In this document: piece after piece, positions 51,486-59,992 of the stretch
How the letters are laid out: each line of letters starts with the position of its first letter
How positions within the stretch are numbered: the first letter of the stretch is position 1
DNA from: Ruminococcus sp.
GTDB lineage: Bacteria > Bacillota > Clostridia > Oscillospirales > Ruminococcaceae
Length of the DNA stretch: 64,000 nt
Assembly: GCA_015066785.1 (NCBI GenBank)
Contig: SVNT01000005.1
Span: 1 to 64,000 of the forward strand
Reading direction: 5' to 3'
The notes under the pieces: generated by a model
Database searches by the model: none
Seen by the model: only the letters and a program-made list of their open reading frames with translations
Told to the model about the DNA's origin: nothing
Program-made: the position numbers and the translations under genes

Positions 51486-52301
51486 ATGATAAAGCGCATA
51501 ACGGGAATTATTTCGGCGCTTATATTTGCCGTGTCCTGCACAGGCTGTAATTTCACGCTGGAATCAAAACCCGAAGAGCCTACCAGCGCTGAAGCGTTGG
51601 TTGAAAGCTACTACTCATACCTCTCTACGCAGAGTTACAGCACAGCGTACCAGAACTGCTACTCATTGATTTCGAAGGGCGTTATCACCGAGGAAGAATA
51701 TTACGCCGCAATGGAAAGGGAAGCCTTTTTAAGCGGAATGACGGTTGTAGGCGCACTTGCTGAAAGTTCAGAGCTTGTTTCGGTCTACGACGAGAGCGAC
51801 ATATACCTCGTTTCAGGCACTGTAAAATACCTCAAGGGCGAGGAAGAAATCACCGACACATTTTCCGAATATGTAATACATCAGTCGGCAACGGGATTTT
51901 ACCGTATACTTCATGAAGGCATTGTTTCGCAGAAAATCTATACAATGCCTGCCGTTTCCGAAAAGAAGCTCCACAGCGACCAGGCGGTTATATATACTAC
52001 TGTTACGGGAAAAACCCTGGCGCTTACAATGTCGAATGACTCTATATCCGATTTTTCGATAGGCAAGGGTGATAAAGGCCCTCTGGTTGAAGTTCTCGGC
52101 GAAAACGGCAAGACATATTCCTACCGTTTCGAAGACCCCGCAATTATGAATTCGGGCGATACCGTTACATTCACAGCGGTGTATTCGGGACTTGACCAGC
52201 AGATTACAAAAATCACACTCTCGAGTATCTATCCTGTCGGTCAGGACGGAAATGTAATAGAAAATACCACAGGACAGCTTTATTCTGTATCTGTAATGTA
52301 A
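51486..52301 (+). CDS. Hypothetical lipoprotein
   Basis: A 271-residue secreted lipoprotein. The start at 51486 follows AAAGGAG. The signal peptide (KRITGIISALIFAVSCTGC) ends in the lipobox C. An N-terminal domain (about 35-150) resembles an NTF2-like fold (SAEALVESYYSYLSTQSYSTAYQNCY) and a C-terminal part (about 165-270) looks like a beta sandwich (VTFTAVYSGL, ITKITLSSIYPV). Function unknown. It is followed by a palindromic element. Confidence 0.75.
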   Translation: MIKRITGIISALIFAVSCTGCNFTLESKPEEPTSAEALVESYYSYLSTQSYSTAYQNCYSLISKGVITEEEYYAAMEREAFLSGMTVVGALAESSELVSVYDESDIYLVSGTVKYLKGEEEITDTFSEYVIHQSATGFYRILHEGIVSQKIYTMPAVSEKKLHSDQAVIYTTVTGKTLALTMSNDSISDFSIGKGDKGPLVEVLGENGKTYSYRFEDPAIMNSGDTVTFTAVYSGLDQQITKITLSSIYPVGQDGNVIENTTGQLYSVSVM

Positions 52302-52310
52302 TGAAAAACA

Positions 52311-52581
52311 AAAATGGTATCGGACGGTTAAGGACGATACCCATAAAGAAGTTTTTATGCGTACTGTTGAGGAAAACCCTTTTGAAAAAGGTTTTTCCTC
52401 AAACTCCTTTCCTAAAACTTTGAATTTAAAAACAAACCCATAGGGATTAACCCTATGGGTTTGTTTTTGACTTGAAAGTCTTTGAAGGGGAGTACGAGGG
52501 GAACCTTTCTTCAGAAAGATTCCCCTCGATAAATACATATAAAATTTCTGTACGGGCGTTATCCTTATCCGATACCATTTT
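52311..52581. repeat. 271-bp element with terminal inverted repeats and nested hairpins
   Basis: Outer 14-bp perfect inverted repeats AAAATGGTATCGGA (52311-52324) and its complement (52568-52581) enclose three inner hairpins: 52367-52402 (TTGAGGAAAA arms), 52430-52466 (AAACAAACCCATAGGG, 16 bp perfect, followed by T5), and 52496-52527 (GAGGGGAA arms). It has no gene and looks like a small non-autonomous element (MITE-like) or structured RNA; the middle hairpin can act as a terminator for the lipoprotein gene. Confidence 0.65.
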
Positions 52582-52582
52582 T

Positions 52583-53539
52583 TTATTTATCTTCGTCTTT
52601 CTTTTCGCATTCGATTTTTCTCACACGGTACTGTATGTCCTCAAGCAGCTTTCTGTTGACTGCGATATTTTCTGCCTGCAGTCCCACAAGGAAGGTCTGC
52701 ACACCGAGTATAATAAGTATAGCCGTGAGAATAAGCGACTGTATATGCCCGTCGCCCTGCCCCATAAAGAAATACACAAGGAAGCGTATTCCGATTGCGG
52801 CGCCTATCAGTGTGAAGATTGTTCCGATTGTGCCGAAGAACTTCATCGGGCGGTACATCATCGTCGAACGCATAATCACCCCTGCGGAGCGTTTGCAGTA
52901 TCCCCAGATGCTTTTGAAAAGTCGGGATTTTCTTGTTTCGGGGTTTGTTCTTATCGGTACGGAGGTTATTGCCGTGCTGTTCTGCCCCGCCTGAATAATC
53001 GTTTCGAGGGTGTAGGTGTATTTGTTGTGTACATTCAATCGTAGTGCGGCATCACGGGAATACGCCCTGAAGCCACTCGGTGCGTCGGGAATATCTGTTC
53101 CCGATGCAACACGCACTACCCAGCTCCCGAAATGCTGGAGCTTTTTCTTCTTCCAGCTGAAATGCTCCGTGTCGTCGATGGGGCGTTCGCCGATTACAAT
53201 ATCCGCCTTTTCGTCGAGAATGGGGCGCACCAGCTTTTCTATGTCCGCACCGCAGTACTGATTGTCGGCGTCGGTGTTGACGATTATATCCGCCCCGAGA
53301 TGCAGGCAGGCGTCTATTCCTGCCATAAAGCCCTTTGCGAGTCCCTTGTTACAGCGGAAGTTGACGATGTGCGAAATTCCGAGACGCTTTGCCTCTCCGA
53401 CGGTATTATCGGTACTTCCGTCGTTGATGATGAGATATTCTATCTCGTCAATCCCGTCGATTTTTGTCGGCAGGTCTCTTACCGTTTCCTCCAGAGTTTT
53501 CTCCTCGTTGTAGCAGGGTATCTGTATTATGAGTTTCAT
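52583..53539 (-). CDS. GT2 polyprenyl-phosphate glycosyltransferase (GtrB/CsbB-like)
   Basis: A 318-residue enzyme that likely transfers a sugar from a nucleotide donor to polyprenyl phosphate. The GT-A domain (1-215) begins IIQIPCYNEEKTLEETV and has DGSTDNTV and the metal-binding DADNQYC. Two C-terminal membrane helices (about 228-250 and 265-288) and the basic juxtamembrane segment are as in GtrB/CsbB/DPMS enzymes. It is the last gene of a three-gene operon, six bases after the GT-C gene stop. Product use by the GT-C protein next door, or by YfhO, is inferred. Confidence 0.9.
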   Translation of the reverse strand: MKLIIQIPCYNEEKTLEETVRDLPTKIDGIDEIEYLIINDGSTDNTVGEAKRLGISHIVNFRCNKGLAKGFMAGIDACLHLGADIIVNTDADNQYCGADIEKLVRPILDEKADIVIGERPIDDTEHFSWKKKKLQHFGSWVVRVASGTDIPDAPSGFRAYSRDAALRLNVHNKYTYTLETIIQAGQNSTAITSVPIRTNPETRKSRLFKSIWGYCKRSAGVIMRSTMMYRPMKFFGTIGTIFTLIGAAIGIRFLVYFFMGQGDGHIQSLILTAILIILGVQTFLVGLQAENIAVNRKLLEDIQYRVRKIECEKKDEDK

Positions 53540-53545
53540 TCAAAT

Positions 53546-55285
53546 TCAGCCTTTCTGTTTTTCCCACACCGAATATTCGTTATAGGCGTATATTTTTTCG
53601 TGATTTTCCTCAAGCAGTTTTTCACCGTCGGGATTAGCCATTGTTATTATAACTCCGTTGCAGTCGTCAAGTCCGTCGGGAGTGACGCATATCAGAGGAG
53701 TGTCTTTCATAAGGAACTGGCAGAAGCCTTTCCCTCGATCCACATAGAAACTTCCGTCACGCAGGAAGTATACATTTTCGCCGTCACGGTTTTCTTCCAC
53801 GAAATTCACGACATTGATTGCCGTGTAGTTTGCATCGTGTACAGGACGGATTACATCGTACACCATTCTGTCTGCGTAGGAGAAGAACGCAACAGACATC
53901 GCCGCCGCAGGAATTACCGCAAGCACGGGAATTTTCTTCACGGCAAGCGCCATAAGTGCAAGTACTGCAAAAATTCCGAGTGTTATAAGGAATATCCGAA
54001 GCGGAGATACTCCGATATTGTTGTAGTAGTCGTAAAAGCAGACCGAACACATCATATTGAAGGTTTCGGGAGTGAACACCCTGTCCGCAAAGTGCAGGAC
54101 AAATCCCGTTCCGCCGAGTGCCAGCACGGAAATTCCCGTCGGGATAAGAATTTTCTTTCCGCACATAAATAAGGTGATGAGCCCCGTCATAATCGCAGGT
54201 GCAATGAGGACTTCATTGTATCTGCCGTAGACAAGCTGATCCCAGCGAGTAGCCTCAATGTGAAAAAGCGAGCTTATAAACACCGTTGCAACACACGCTA
54301 CTGCAAGGAATAACATTGTCTGCTCCCTGTCGGAGAGCTTTTCTTCACTCTTTCGGAAGATTTTTGCTACCGTCTTTTTTACCGCCGAAAAGCCTTCGTG
54401 TACCGAGGTCACGCCTGCAACGAAAGCTGTCAGCAGTGACGCCGCACCGAGATAGAAGAACTGCCCCGCAAATATGACGATAAAGGATTTTATTCCGTCT
54501 GCTGTGAAAAGCAGTTTTATTTTCCCGAACTGCCCCGAATAGTCGTTCGCACCGAGCGACGCCGCACCGAGATATGCGTTTTCTATTACGAGCGGTTTGA
54601 TAAAGCTGTGTGCCGTAAGTATTGCGATGAACACTCCGACAAAAGCGAAAAACTGACGGAGCTTTATTTTCTTCGTGACCGTCATACAAAGTACTGCGAG
54701 TATGCAGGCAAAAACAATGCCGAGTGTACGCTGATGCACGACATAGGTGAAAGCCGCCGCAAACCCTCCAAGAAGGAAAAGCCATATCCGTCTGTTTTCG
54801 TCAAATGCGGATACGCAGTAGAAAATCAGCCATACCATAAAGGTGAGCAGGGTTTCCGACCAGGCGACATTCCCCTGGACGATAACCGAGGGGTACATCA
54901 TTGCCGCAAAGCAGGAGAGCATCACGACAAAGCGGTTTGCCGAGGGGAATATTCTTCTCCCCACGGAATACGCCATAGGGAGCGCCGCTGTAAGCATAAC
55001 AGCGTTTATCAGCAGGGCTGTTCTGTACATCATAACCGCATTGTCAAAGATATGAAAAAGCGGCGCAAGTATCAGCCCGTAGCCGTAGGAGTAGTACATC
55101 ACCGACGAGGCAACGCTTGTCCAGTCTGTGCCCGAGAAATATGCCCCCACGCTCCAGTATCCGATTTCGTCGTTGAGCATACAAGGCATTTTCATAAGCG
55201 GAATATTCCGTACATATACAAGAAGTGCAAGCACACACAGTGCGCCGAGTATTATTTTTTCGAGGTAAGGCTTAATTCTGTCCAT
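53546..55285 (-). CDS. GT-C type membrane glycosyltransferase
   Basis: A 579-residue protein with about 12 membrane helices. The start at 55285 follows GGGAGG. An acidic pair in the first outer loop (MLNDEIGYWSVGAYF, about 30-44) corresponds to the catalytic/metal motif of GT-C enzymes that use polyprenyl-linked sugars; the C-terminal soluble part (about 510-579) is short. It overlaps the flippase-like gene by 14 bases and precedes the GT2 gene. It probably glycosylates a cell-surface polymer; acceptor unknown. Confidence 0.78.
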   Translation of the reverse strand: MDRIKPYLEKIILGALCVLALLVYVRNIPLMKMPCMLNDEIGYWSVGAYFSGTDWTSVASSVMYYSYGYGLILAPLFHIFDNAVMMYRTALLINAVMLTAALPMAYSVGRRIFPSANRFVVMLSCFAAMMYPSVIVQGNVAWSETLLTFMVWLIFYCVSAFDENRRIWLFLLGGFAAAFTYVVHQRTLGIVFACILAVLCMTVTKKIKLRQFFAFVGVFIAILTAHSFIKPLVIENAYLGAASLGANDYSGQFGKIKLLFTADGIKSFIVIFAGQFFYLGAASLLTAFVAGVTSVHEGFSAVKKTVAKIFRKSEEKLSDREQTMLFLAVACVATVFISSLFHIEATRWDQLVYGRYNEVLIAPAIMTGLITLFMCGKKILIPTGISVLALGGTGFVLHFADRVFTPETFNMMCSVCFYDYYNNIGVSPLRIFLITLGIFAVLALMALAVKKIPVLAVIPAAAMSVAFFSYADRMVYDVIRPVHDANYTAINVVNFVEENRDGENVYFLRDGSFYVDRGKGFCQFLMKDTPLICVTPDGLDDCNGVIITMANPDGEKLLEENHEKIYAYNEYSVWEKQKG

Positions 55286-56213
55286 TTCCGCCTCCCGCTT
55301 TTTCTCCGACAACGCCGATGAGGAAAGCAATCACATCACCGAGAATGCAGACGATACGGTAAAGCAGCACCGCTGTAAGTATTCCGCTTGTGGAGGTTGT
55401 GTCGTTAGTTGCAAGGAACATACACATCACGCTTTCACGGATTCCTATTCCTCCGGGAGCGCCGGGGGTTATAAACCCGATGAGCCACGCCATTACCGAA
55501 AGTCCGCAGAGCTTCGGCAGGGCGGAGTAATCCGTTCCCGTGATGATGACGATTAAATACGCCGAAACAAATGCGGTGACAAGGAAGTTCACCGTATAGA
55601 CGAATGCCGAAATCAATATTTCGCCTGCCATTTTTTTGGAAAGCAGGGATTTATGCTGCGAAATAAACTCCGCCGCTTTTTTTCTGAACACTACCGCAAG
55701 AACTGCGGCGATTATAACAGCGACAGCGGCAATGACTAGAATTTTCCACGAAAAGCCGTTGGTTTCAAACCACTGAATAAAATACGAATAGGATAATACA
55801 AGCGATAATATACAGGAAGTAATTACAATCGTGATAACCTCAAGCACCGACGCCGTTATAACTTCGGAGTGCGCAATTCCCTCATCTACGGCAATCTGGT
55901 TGCGTCCGACATAGTGCATCACATTCCCGGGGAGATATTTATACAGATTTGACTTACAATAGGTATAGCGGATTTTCCGTGCGAGGATTTTCTTCGGTGA
56001 AACAACGCCGAGGATACGCACAAAGCCGAAAGGCGACAGGAAGTATGTTGAAAAACCGCAGGCAATCGCTGAGAGGGCAATTGCAATCAGGATATTCTTT
56101 TCGAAAAGTACCGAGAAGTCAAGGTTGTAGCGGTAAATCTTGACCGCAATGAACACTATCGACAGTACCATAAGGATTTTCCCGATGATGTTGACAATCC
56201 GTTTTTTGTCCAA
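55272..56213 (-). CDS. LPG-synthase-TM/AglD-like flippase protein
   Basis: A 313-residue protein with seven to eight membrane helices. The TTG at 56213 follows GGAAAGGAAG. The family signature appears as YTYCKSNLYKYLPGNVMHYVGRNQIA (about 85-110) and GFITPGAPGGIGIRESVM (about 255-272). This is the lysylphosphatidylglycerol-synthase transmembrane family; without the transferase domain such proteins are thought to move lipid-linked precursors. It is the first gene of the three-gene glycosylation operon. Confidence 0.86.
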   Translation of the reverse strand: MDKKRIVNIIGKILMVLSIVFIAVKIYRYNLDFSVLFEKNILIAIALSAIACGFSTYFLSPFGFVRILGVVSPKKILARKIRYTYCKSNLYKYLPGNVMHYVGRNQIAVDEGIAHSEVITASVLEVITIVITSCILSLVLSYSYFIQWFETNGFSWKILVIAAVAVIIAAVLAVVFRKKAAEFISQHKSLLSKKMAGEILISAFVYTVNFLVTAFVSAYLIVIITGTDYSALPKLCGLSVMAWLIGFITPGAPGGIGIRESVMCMFLATNDTTSTSGILTAVLLYRIVCILGDVIAFLIGVVGEKAGGGNGQN

Positions 56214-56277
56214 AAGCCCACTTCCTTTCCGCAATATTTTATTATTATAGCAGATTTTCCCGACAAATTCAATAAAT

Positions 56278-56306
56278 TTGACTAATTGCACACATTATTA
56301 TATACT
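56278..56306 (+). promoter_or_regulatory. Promoter of rsmE
   Basis: TTGACT (56278-56283), 17-base spacer, TATACT (56301-56306), 35 bases before the start codon. Confidence 0.65.
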
Positions 56307-56340
56307 TATTGTATCCTGTATGCAAGAAAGGGGAAGAAAA

Positions 56341-57063
56341 ATGCCGAGATTTTTTGTTGACTACAACGGCGGGAATACGATAACCGTGACAAATCCCGAC
56401 GCTCACCATATACTTCATTCTCTCAGAATGGCAGTCGGCGAGGAGATAACCCTCACCTGCAGGGGCACCGATTATTACTGCAAAATCGAAGGAGCAACCT
56501 CCGACGAGGTAGTGTGCCGTATACTTTCGCAGGAGGAAAACAAAAGCGAGCCGACAATTTCCCTGACGCTGTACCAGGCGCTTCCTAAGGGCGACAAATT
56601 CGAAACAATTATACAAAAGGCGGTGGAACTCGGCGCAACACGAATAGTTCCCGTGCTGTCGAGAAGATGTATCTCCCGCCCCGATGAAAAGAGCTTTGCG
56701 AAAAAGCTGGACAGATACGCAAAAATCTCTCTTGAGGCGGCAAAGCAGAGCGGGCGTGGAACAACTCCCGAAATCTGCCCCGTAATGTCGTGGAACGAGG
56801 CGGTGAAGGACGCCGTGAAATCCGATATAGCGCTGATATGCTACGAAAACGAGGGCGGAAAGAGATTTTCCGAAATGACGATTACAGGCGGACAGTCCGT
56901 ATCGCTTATGATAGGAAGTGAAGGCGGCTTTGACGAAGAAGAAGTTGCTTTTGCCGAAAAATCGGGAGTTACACCGATATGGCTCGGCAACAGGATACTC
57001 CGCTGTGAAACGGCACCGCTTGCCGCAATTTCGATAATTATGAATATAAGCGGGAATATGTAA
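56341..57063 (+). CDS. rsmE: 16S rRNA (uracil1498-N3)-methyltransferase
   Basis: A 240-residue SPOUT-class methyltransferase that methylates U1498 of 16S rRNA. The start at 56341 follows AAAGGGGAAG. The N-terminal PUA-like domain (PDAHHILHSLRMAVGEEITL) is followed by the knotted SAM site: LYQALPKGDKFETIIQKAVELGATRIVPV, MIGSEGGFDEEE and LGNRILRCETAPLAAI. It is a single gene; length normal. Confidence 0.95.
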   Translation: MPRFFVDYNGGNTITVTNPDAHHILHSLRMAVGEEITLTCRGTDYYCKIEGATSDEVVCRILSQEENKSEPTISLTLYQALPKGDKFETIIQKAVELGATRIVPVLSRRCISRPDEKSFAKKLDRYAKISLEAAKQSGRGTTPEICPVMSWNEAVKDAVKSDIALICYENEGGKRFSEMTITGGQSVSLMIGSEGGFDEEEVAFAEKSGVTPIWLGNRILRCETAPLAAISIIMNISGNM

Positions 57064-57082
57064 AAGAATATTTTCAATACAC

Positions 57083-57111
57083 TTGAAATTTTCTGTAAAG
57101 TGTGATATAAT
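57083..57111 (+). promoter_or_regulatory. Promoter of the acidic small protein gene
   Basis: TTGAAA (57083-57088), 17-base spacer, TATAAT (57106-57111). Confidence 0.7.
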
Positions 57112-57163
57112 ACTTTTAAGGTATTATCTTTAATATTACTTTGGTAACAGGAGTGAATTGATT

Positions 57164-57442
57164 ATGAAAAACGCATTGGGACTTATCATTTTCGGACTTA
57201 TCGCTGCAGGTATCGGTGCTGCCGCTACCGTATTCGCACTCAAGAAGAAGGACGAGCTTGAAAAATACGAAGATTACGACGACGAAATGTTCTTCGACGA
57301 CTGCGACTGCAACTGTGAAGAATGTGCAGGCTGTGAAGATATCACAGACGAAGACTTCAGCGACCTCGACCTCGATGACGCTGCTGAAGCAGTTGAAGAC
57401 CTCGAAAAGCTTGACGGAGCTGACGATTCTTCAGATTTCTAA
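57164..57442 (+). CDS. Small acidic membrane protein with a cysteine cluster
   Basis: A 92-residue protein. A single membrane helix at about 2-25 (LGLIIFGLIAAGIGAAATVFAL) with KKK at its cytoplasmic end is followed by an extremely acidic tail (net charge strongly negative) holding five cysteines: CDCNCEECAGC. The cluster could bind a metal. The ATG has GGAG upstream. It has its own promoter and terminator, so it is expressed alone. Unknown function; low-complexity tails make homology hard to judge. Confidence 0.72.
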   Translation: MKNALGLIIFGLIAAGIGAAATVFALKKKDELEKYEDYDDEMFFDDCDCNCEECAGCEDITDEDFSDLDLDDAAEAVEDLEKLDGADDSSDF

Positions 57443-57455
57443 ACCTGAAATGATT

Positions 57456-57489
57456 GAAAAACCGACCCTGAAAAAAGGGTCGGTTTTTT
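57456..57489 (+). terminator. Terminator after the acidic protein gene
   Basis: A 12-bp stem AAAACCGACCCT / AGGGTCGGTTTT with a T run. Confidence 0.88.
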
Positions 57490-57577
57490 GTGTTATAACG
57501 CCGTGAAATCCTTTTTAAACTGTATTTTCGATAAAAAATCCGTGTATATTGCGGCGTGTTTTATGAAAAAATAACTA

Positions 57578-57606
57578 TTGACAAGGTTTTTCTTTTAATG
57601 TATAAT
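57578..57606 (+). promoter_or_regulatory. Promoter of tRNA-Pro
   Basis: TTGACA (57578-57583), 17-base spacer, TATAAT (57601-57606), a full consensus. Confidence 0.85.
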
Positions 57607-57702
57607 AATAAAGCTGTTTGATGACGCAAACATAGTTCAGGAATTTATAGTAGCCTCAAACTAACGCACATTGTACGGGAATTTCAATGTGCACGTCAGC
57701 AA

Positions 57703-57779
57703 CGGGGCGTAGCTCAGTTTGGTAGAGTGCTTGGTTTGGGACCAAGATGCCGCAGGTTCGAGTCCTGTCGCCCCGACCA
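57703..57779 (+). tRNA. tRNA-Pro (TGG)
   Basis: A 77-base cloverleaf with the CCA end encoded. Acceptor CGGGGCG pairs with CGCCCCG; the anticodon loop TTTGGGA gives TGG; the T arm contains GGTTCGAGTCC. Confidence 0.97.
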
Positions 57780-57809
57780 ATCTGTTTGCGAAAAAAATTA
57801 AAAAAACTA

Positions 57810-57838
57810 TTGACATTTGTCTGGCGTTGTGGTAAAAT
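57810..57838 (+). promoter_or_regulatory. Promoter of tRNA-Thr(TGT)
   Basis: TTGACA (57810-57815), 17-base spacer, TAAAAT (57833-57838). Confidence 0.75.
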
Positions 57839-57855
57839 CAATATTGCGTTAATGC

Positions 57856-57931
57856 GCTGGTGTAGCTCAGTTGGTAGAGCAGCTGATTTGTAATCAGCAG
57901 GTCGGGGGTTCGAGTCCGTCCACCAGCTCCA
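57856..57931 (+). tRNA. tRNA-Thr (TGT)
   Basis: A 76-base cloverleaf with CCA encoded. Acceptor GCTGGTG pairs with CACCAGC; the loop TTTGTAA gives anticodon TGT. Confidence 0.97.
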
Positions 57932-57967
57932 AACAGGAGTATATTTAACATATACTCCTTATTTTAT

Positions 57968-58052
57968 GGGAGAGTTCCCGAGTGGCCAAAGGGGACAGAC
58001 TGTAAATCTGCTGCTTTACGCTTCGGTGGTTCGAATCCACCCTCTCCCACCA
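57968..58052 (+). tRNA. tRNA-Tyr (GTA)
   Basis: An 85-base cloverleaf with a long variable arm and CCA encoded. Acceptor GGGAGAG pairs with CTCTCCC; the loop CTGTAAA gives anticodon GTA. One mismatch (A-C) closes the top of the anticodon stem. It likely shares the tRNA-Thr transcript. Confidence 0.95.
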
Positions 58053-58145
58053 ACGACAAGTCGTCGTTACCGATTCCGTTTGTACGAATGTACAGGCGGA
58101 ATTTTTTATTGTGCGGTCATAACCGCTAGAGAGGAAATGAGAAAA

Positions 58146-59966
58146 ATGGTAAGAGAAGATCTGAGAAACATCGCTATTATCGCCCACGTTGACCACGGTA
58201 AAACTACCCTCGTCGACGAAATGCTCAAGCAGAGCGGAACATTCCGTGACAATCAGGTTGTCAGTGAGCGTGTAATGGACAGCAACGACATTGAAAAAGA
58301 GCGTGGAATTACAATCCTCGCAAAGAACACATCGGTATATTACAAGGACGTGAAGATAAATCTTATCGACACTCCGGGGCACGCAGACTTCGGAGGAGAG
58401 GTTGAGCGTGTACTCAAAATGGTAGACGGCGTTGTTCTTCTGGTTGACGCTGCCGAAGGCCCTATGCCCCAGACAAGATTTGTAACGCAGAAGGCTATCG
58501 AACTCGGTCTCCGTCTTATCGTTGTCGTGAACAAGATTGACCGTCCCGACGCAAGACTTGACGAAATCGGCGACGAGGTGCTCGAGCTTCTTCTCGACCT
58601 TGACGCTTCCGAAGAACAGCTTGAAAGTCCTATTCTTTTCTGTTCGGGCCGTTCGGGAACAGCTTCGCTCAGCCAGTACGAAGCAGGCGAAAACCTCATC
58701 CCGCTTTTCGAGACAATTCTTGAGCATATTCCTGCTCCCGAAGGCGACGACGAAGGCCCCATGCAGATGCTCGTATCATCAATAGACTATAACGAATATG
58801 TCGGAAGAATAGGCATCGGAAAAATCGAGCGTGGCTGTATGAAGACAAACCAGAATGTAATCGTCGGCGACTATCACGAACTCAAAAAGCCTTATAACAG
58901 TAAGGTTGTTACAATGTACCAGATTGAAGGTCTTGTAAGAACTCCCGCAGATTCAGCAAAGGTCGGAGATATTGTGTGTATTTCGGGTATCGAAAACCTC
59001 ACAATCGGGGATACTATATGCGACAACTCGAATTATGAGCCTCTGCCTTTCGTAAAAATCAGCGAGCCTACCGTTGAAATGACATTCTCGGTAAACGACT
59101 CTCCTTTTGCGGGAAGAGAAGGCAAGTTCGTTACTTCCCGTCAGCTCCGTGACAGACTTTACAAGGAGCTTCTCAAGGACGTATCTCTCCGTGTTGAAGA
59201 TACAGACAGCACCGATGCTTTCAAGGTTTCGGGACGAGGAGAAATGCACCTTTCAATCCTTATCGAAAATATGCGCCGTGAGGGCTACGAGCTTTCCGTA
59301 TCACCTCCGCACGTACTTTATAAAGAAGACGAAAACGGCAACCGTCTTGAGCCTATCGAAAGACTGGTAATAGACGTTCCCGAGGACTGTGTAGGCTCCG
59401 TAATGGAGAAGATGGGCAACAGAAAAGCAGAGCTTCTCAAGATGCATCCGCAGGGCTCGAGAATGAGACTTGAATTCCTCGTGCCGTCGAGATGTCTTTT
59501 CGGATACAAGAGCGAATTCCTCACCGATACAAAGGGCGAGGGAATTATGAACAGCGTATTCGACAGCTATCAGGAATACAAGGGCGATATACAGAAGAGA
59601 GCGACAGGCTCACTCATCGCATTTGAGGCAGGCGAAAGCATAACCTACGGACTTTTCAACGCACAGGAAAGAGGTACTCTCTTTATCGGTGCGGGAGTTC
59701 CCGTATACGAGGGTATGGTAGTAGGCTCGAACCCCAAGGGTGACGACCTCGTTGTAAATGTGTGCAAGAAAAAGCACCTCACCAACACCCGTGCAAGCGG
59801 AAGCGACGACGCACTCCGCCTTGTGCCACCCCGTCGTCTCAGCCTTGAGGACAGCCTTGAATTTATCACCGACGACGAGCTCCTCGAAATCACACCGAAG
59901 TCAATCCGTATCAGAAAGAAGATACTCGAAAATAACCTCAGAGCAAAAATCCGTGCGAAAGGTTAA
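58146..59966 (+). CDS. typA: Ribosome-associated GTPase TypA/BipA
   Basis: A 606-residue translational GTPase involved in ribosome assembly and stress adaptation. The start ATG at 58146 gives MVREDLRNIAIIAHVDHGKTT; longer readings run into tRNA-Tyr. G motifs: AHVDHGKTTL (G1), GITI (switch I), DTPGHADFGGEV and NKIDRPDARL. Domains II and III and the C-terminal TypA domain (SRCLFGYKSEFLTDTKGEG; YGLFNAQERGTLFIGAGVPVYEGM) are complete, and the length is normal. An upstream GAGG lies 11 bases away. Confidence 0.97.
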   Translation: MVREDLRNIAIIAHVDHGKTTLVDEMLKQSGTFRDNQVVSERVMDSNDIEKERGITILAKNTSVYYKDVKINLIDTPGHADFGGEVERVLKMVDGVVLLVDAAEGPMPQTRFVTQKAIELGLRLIVVVNKIDRPDARLDEIGDEVLELLLDLDASEEQLESPILFCSGRSGTASLSQYEAGENLIPLFETILEHIPAPEGDDEGPMQMLVSSIDYNEYVGRIGIGKIERGCMKTNQNVIVGDYHELKKPYNSKVVTMYQIEGLVRTPADSAKVGDIVCISGIENLTIGDTICDNSNYEPLPFVKISEPTVEMTFSVNDSPFAGREGKFVTSRQLRDRLYKELLKDVSLRVEDTDSTDAFKVSGRGEMHLSILIENMRREGYELSVSPPHVLYKEDENGNRLEPIERLVIDVPEDCVGSVMEKMGNRKAELLKMHPQGSRMRLEFLVPSRCLFGYKSEFLTDTKGEGIMNSVFDSYQEYKGDIQKRATGSLIAFEAGESITYGLFNAQERGTLFIGAGVPVYEGMVVGSNPKGDDLVVNVCKKKHLTNTRASGSDDALRLVPPRRLSLEDSLEFITDDELLEITPKSIRIRKKILENNLRAKIRAKG

Positions 59967-59992
59967 TCCACGCACACGAAAGGGGAAGGGAA

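Noticed and set aside
57966-58145. A longer start for typA that reads from inside tRNA-Tyr
   Set aside because: It would translate the tRNA gene; the ATG at 58146 matches the family N-terminus.
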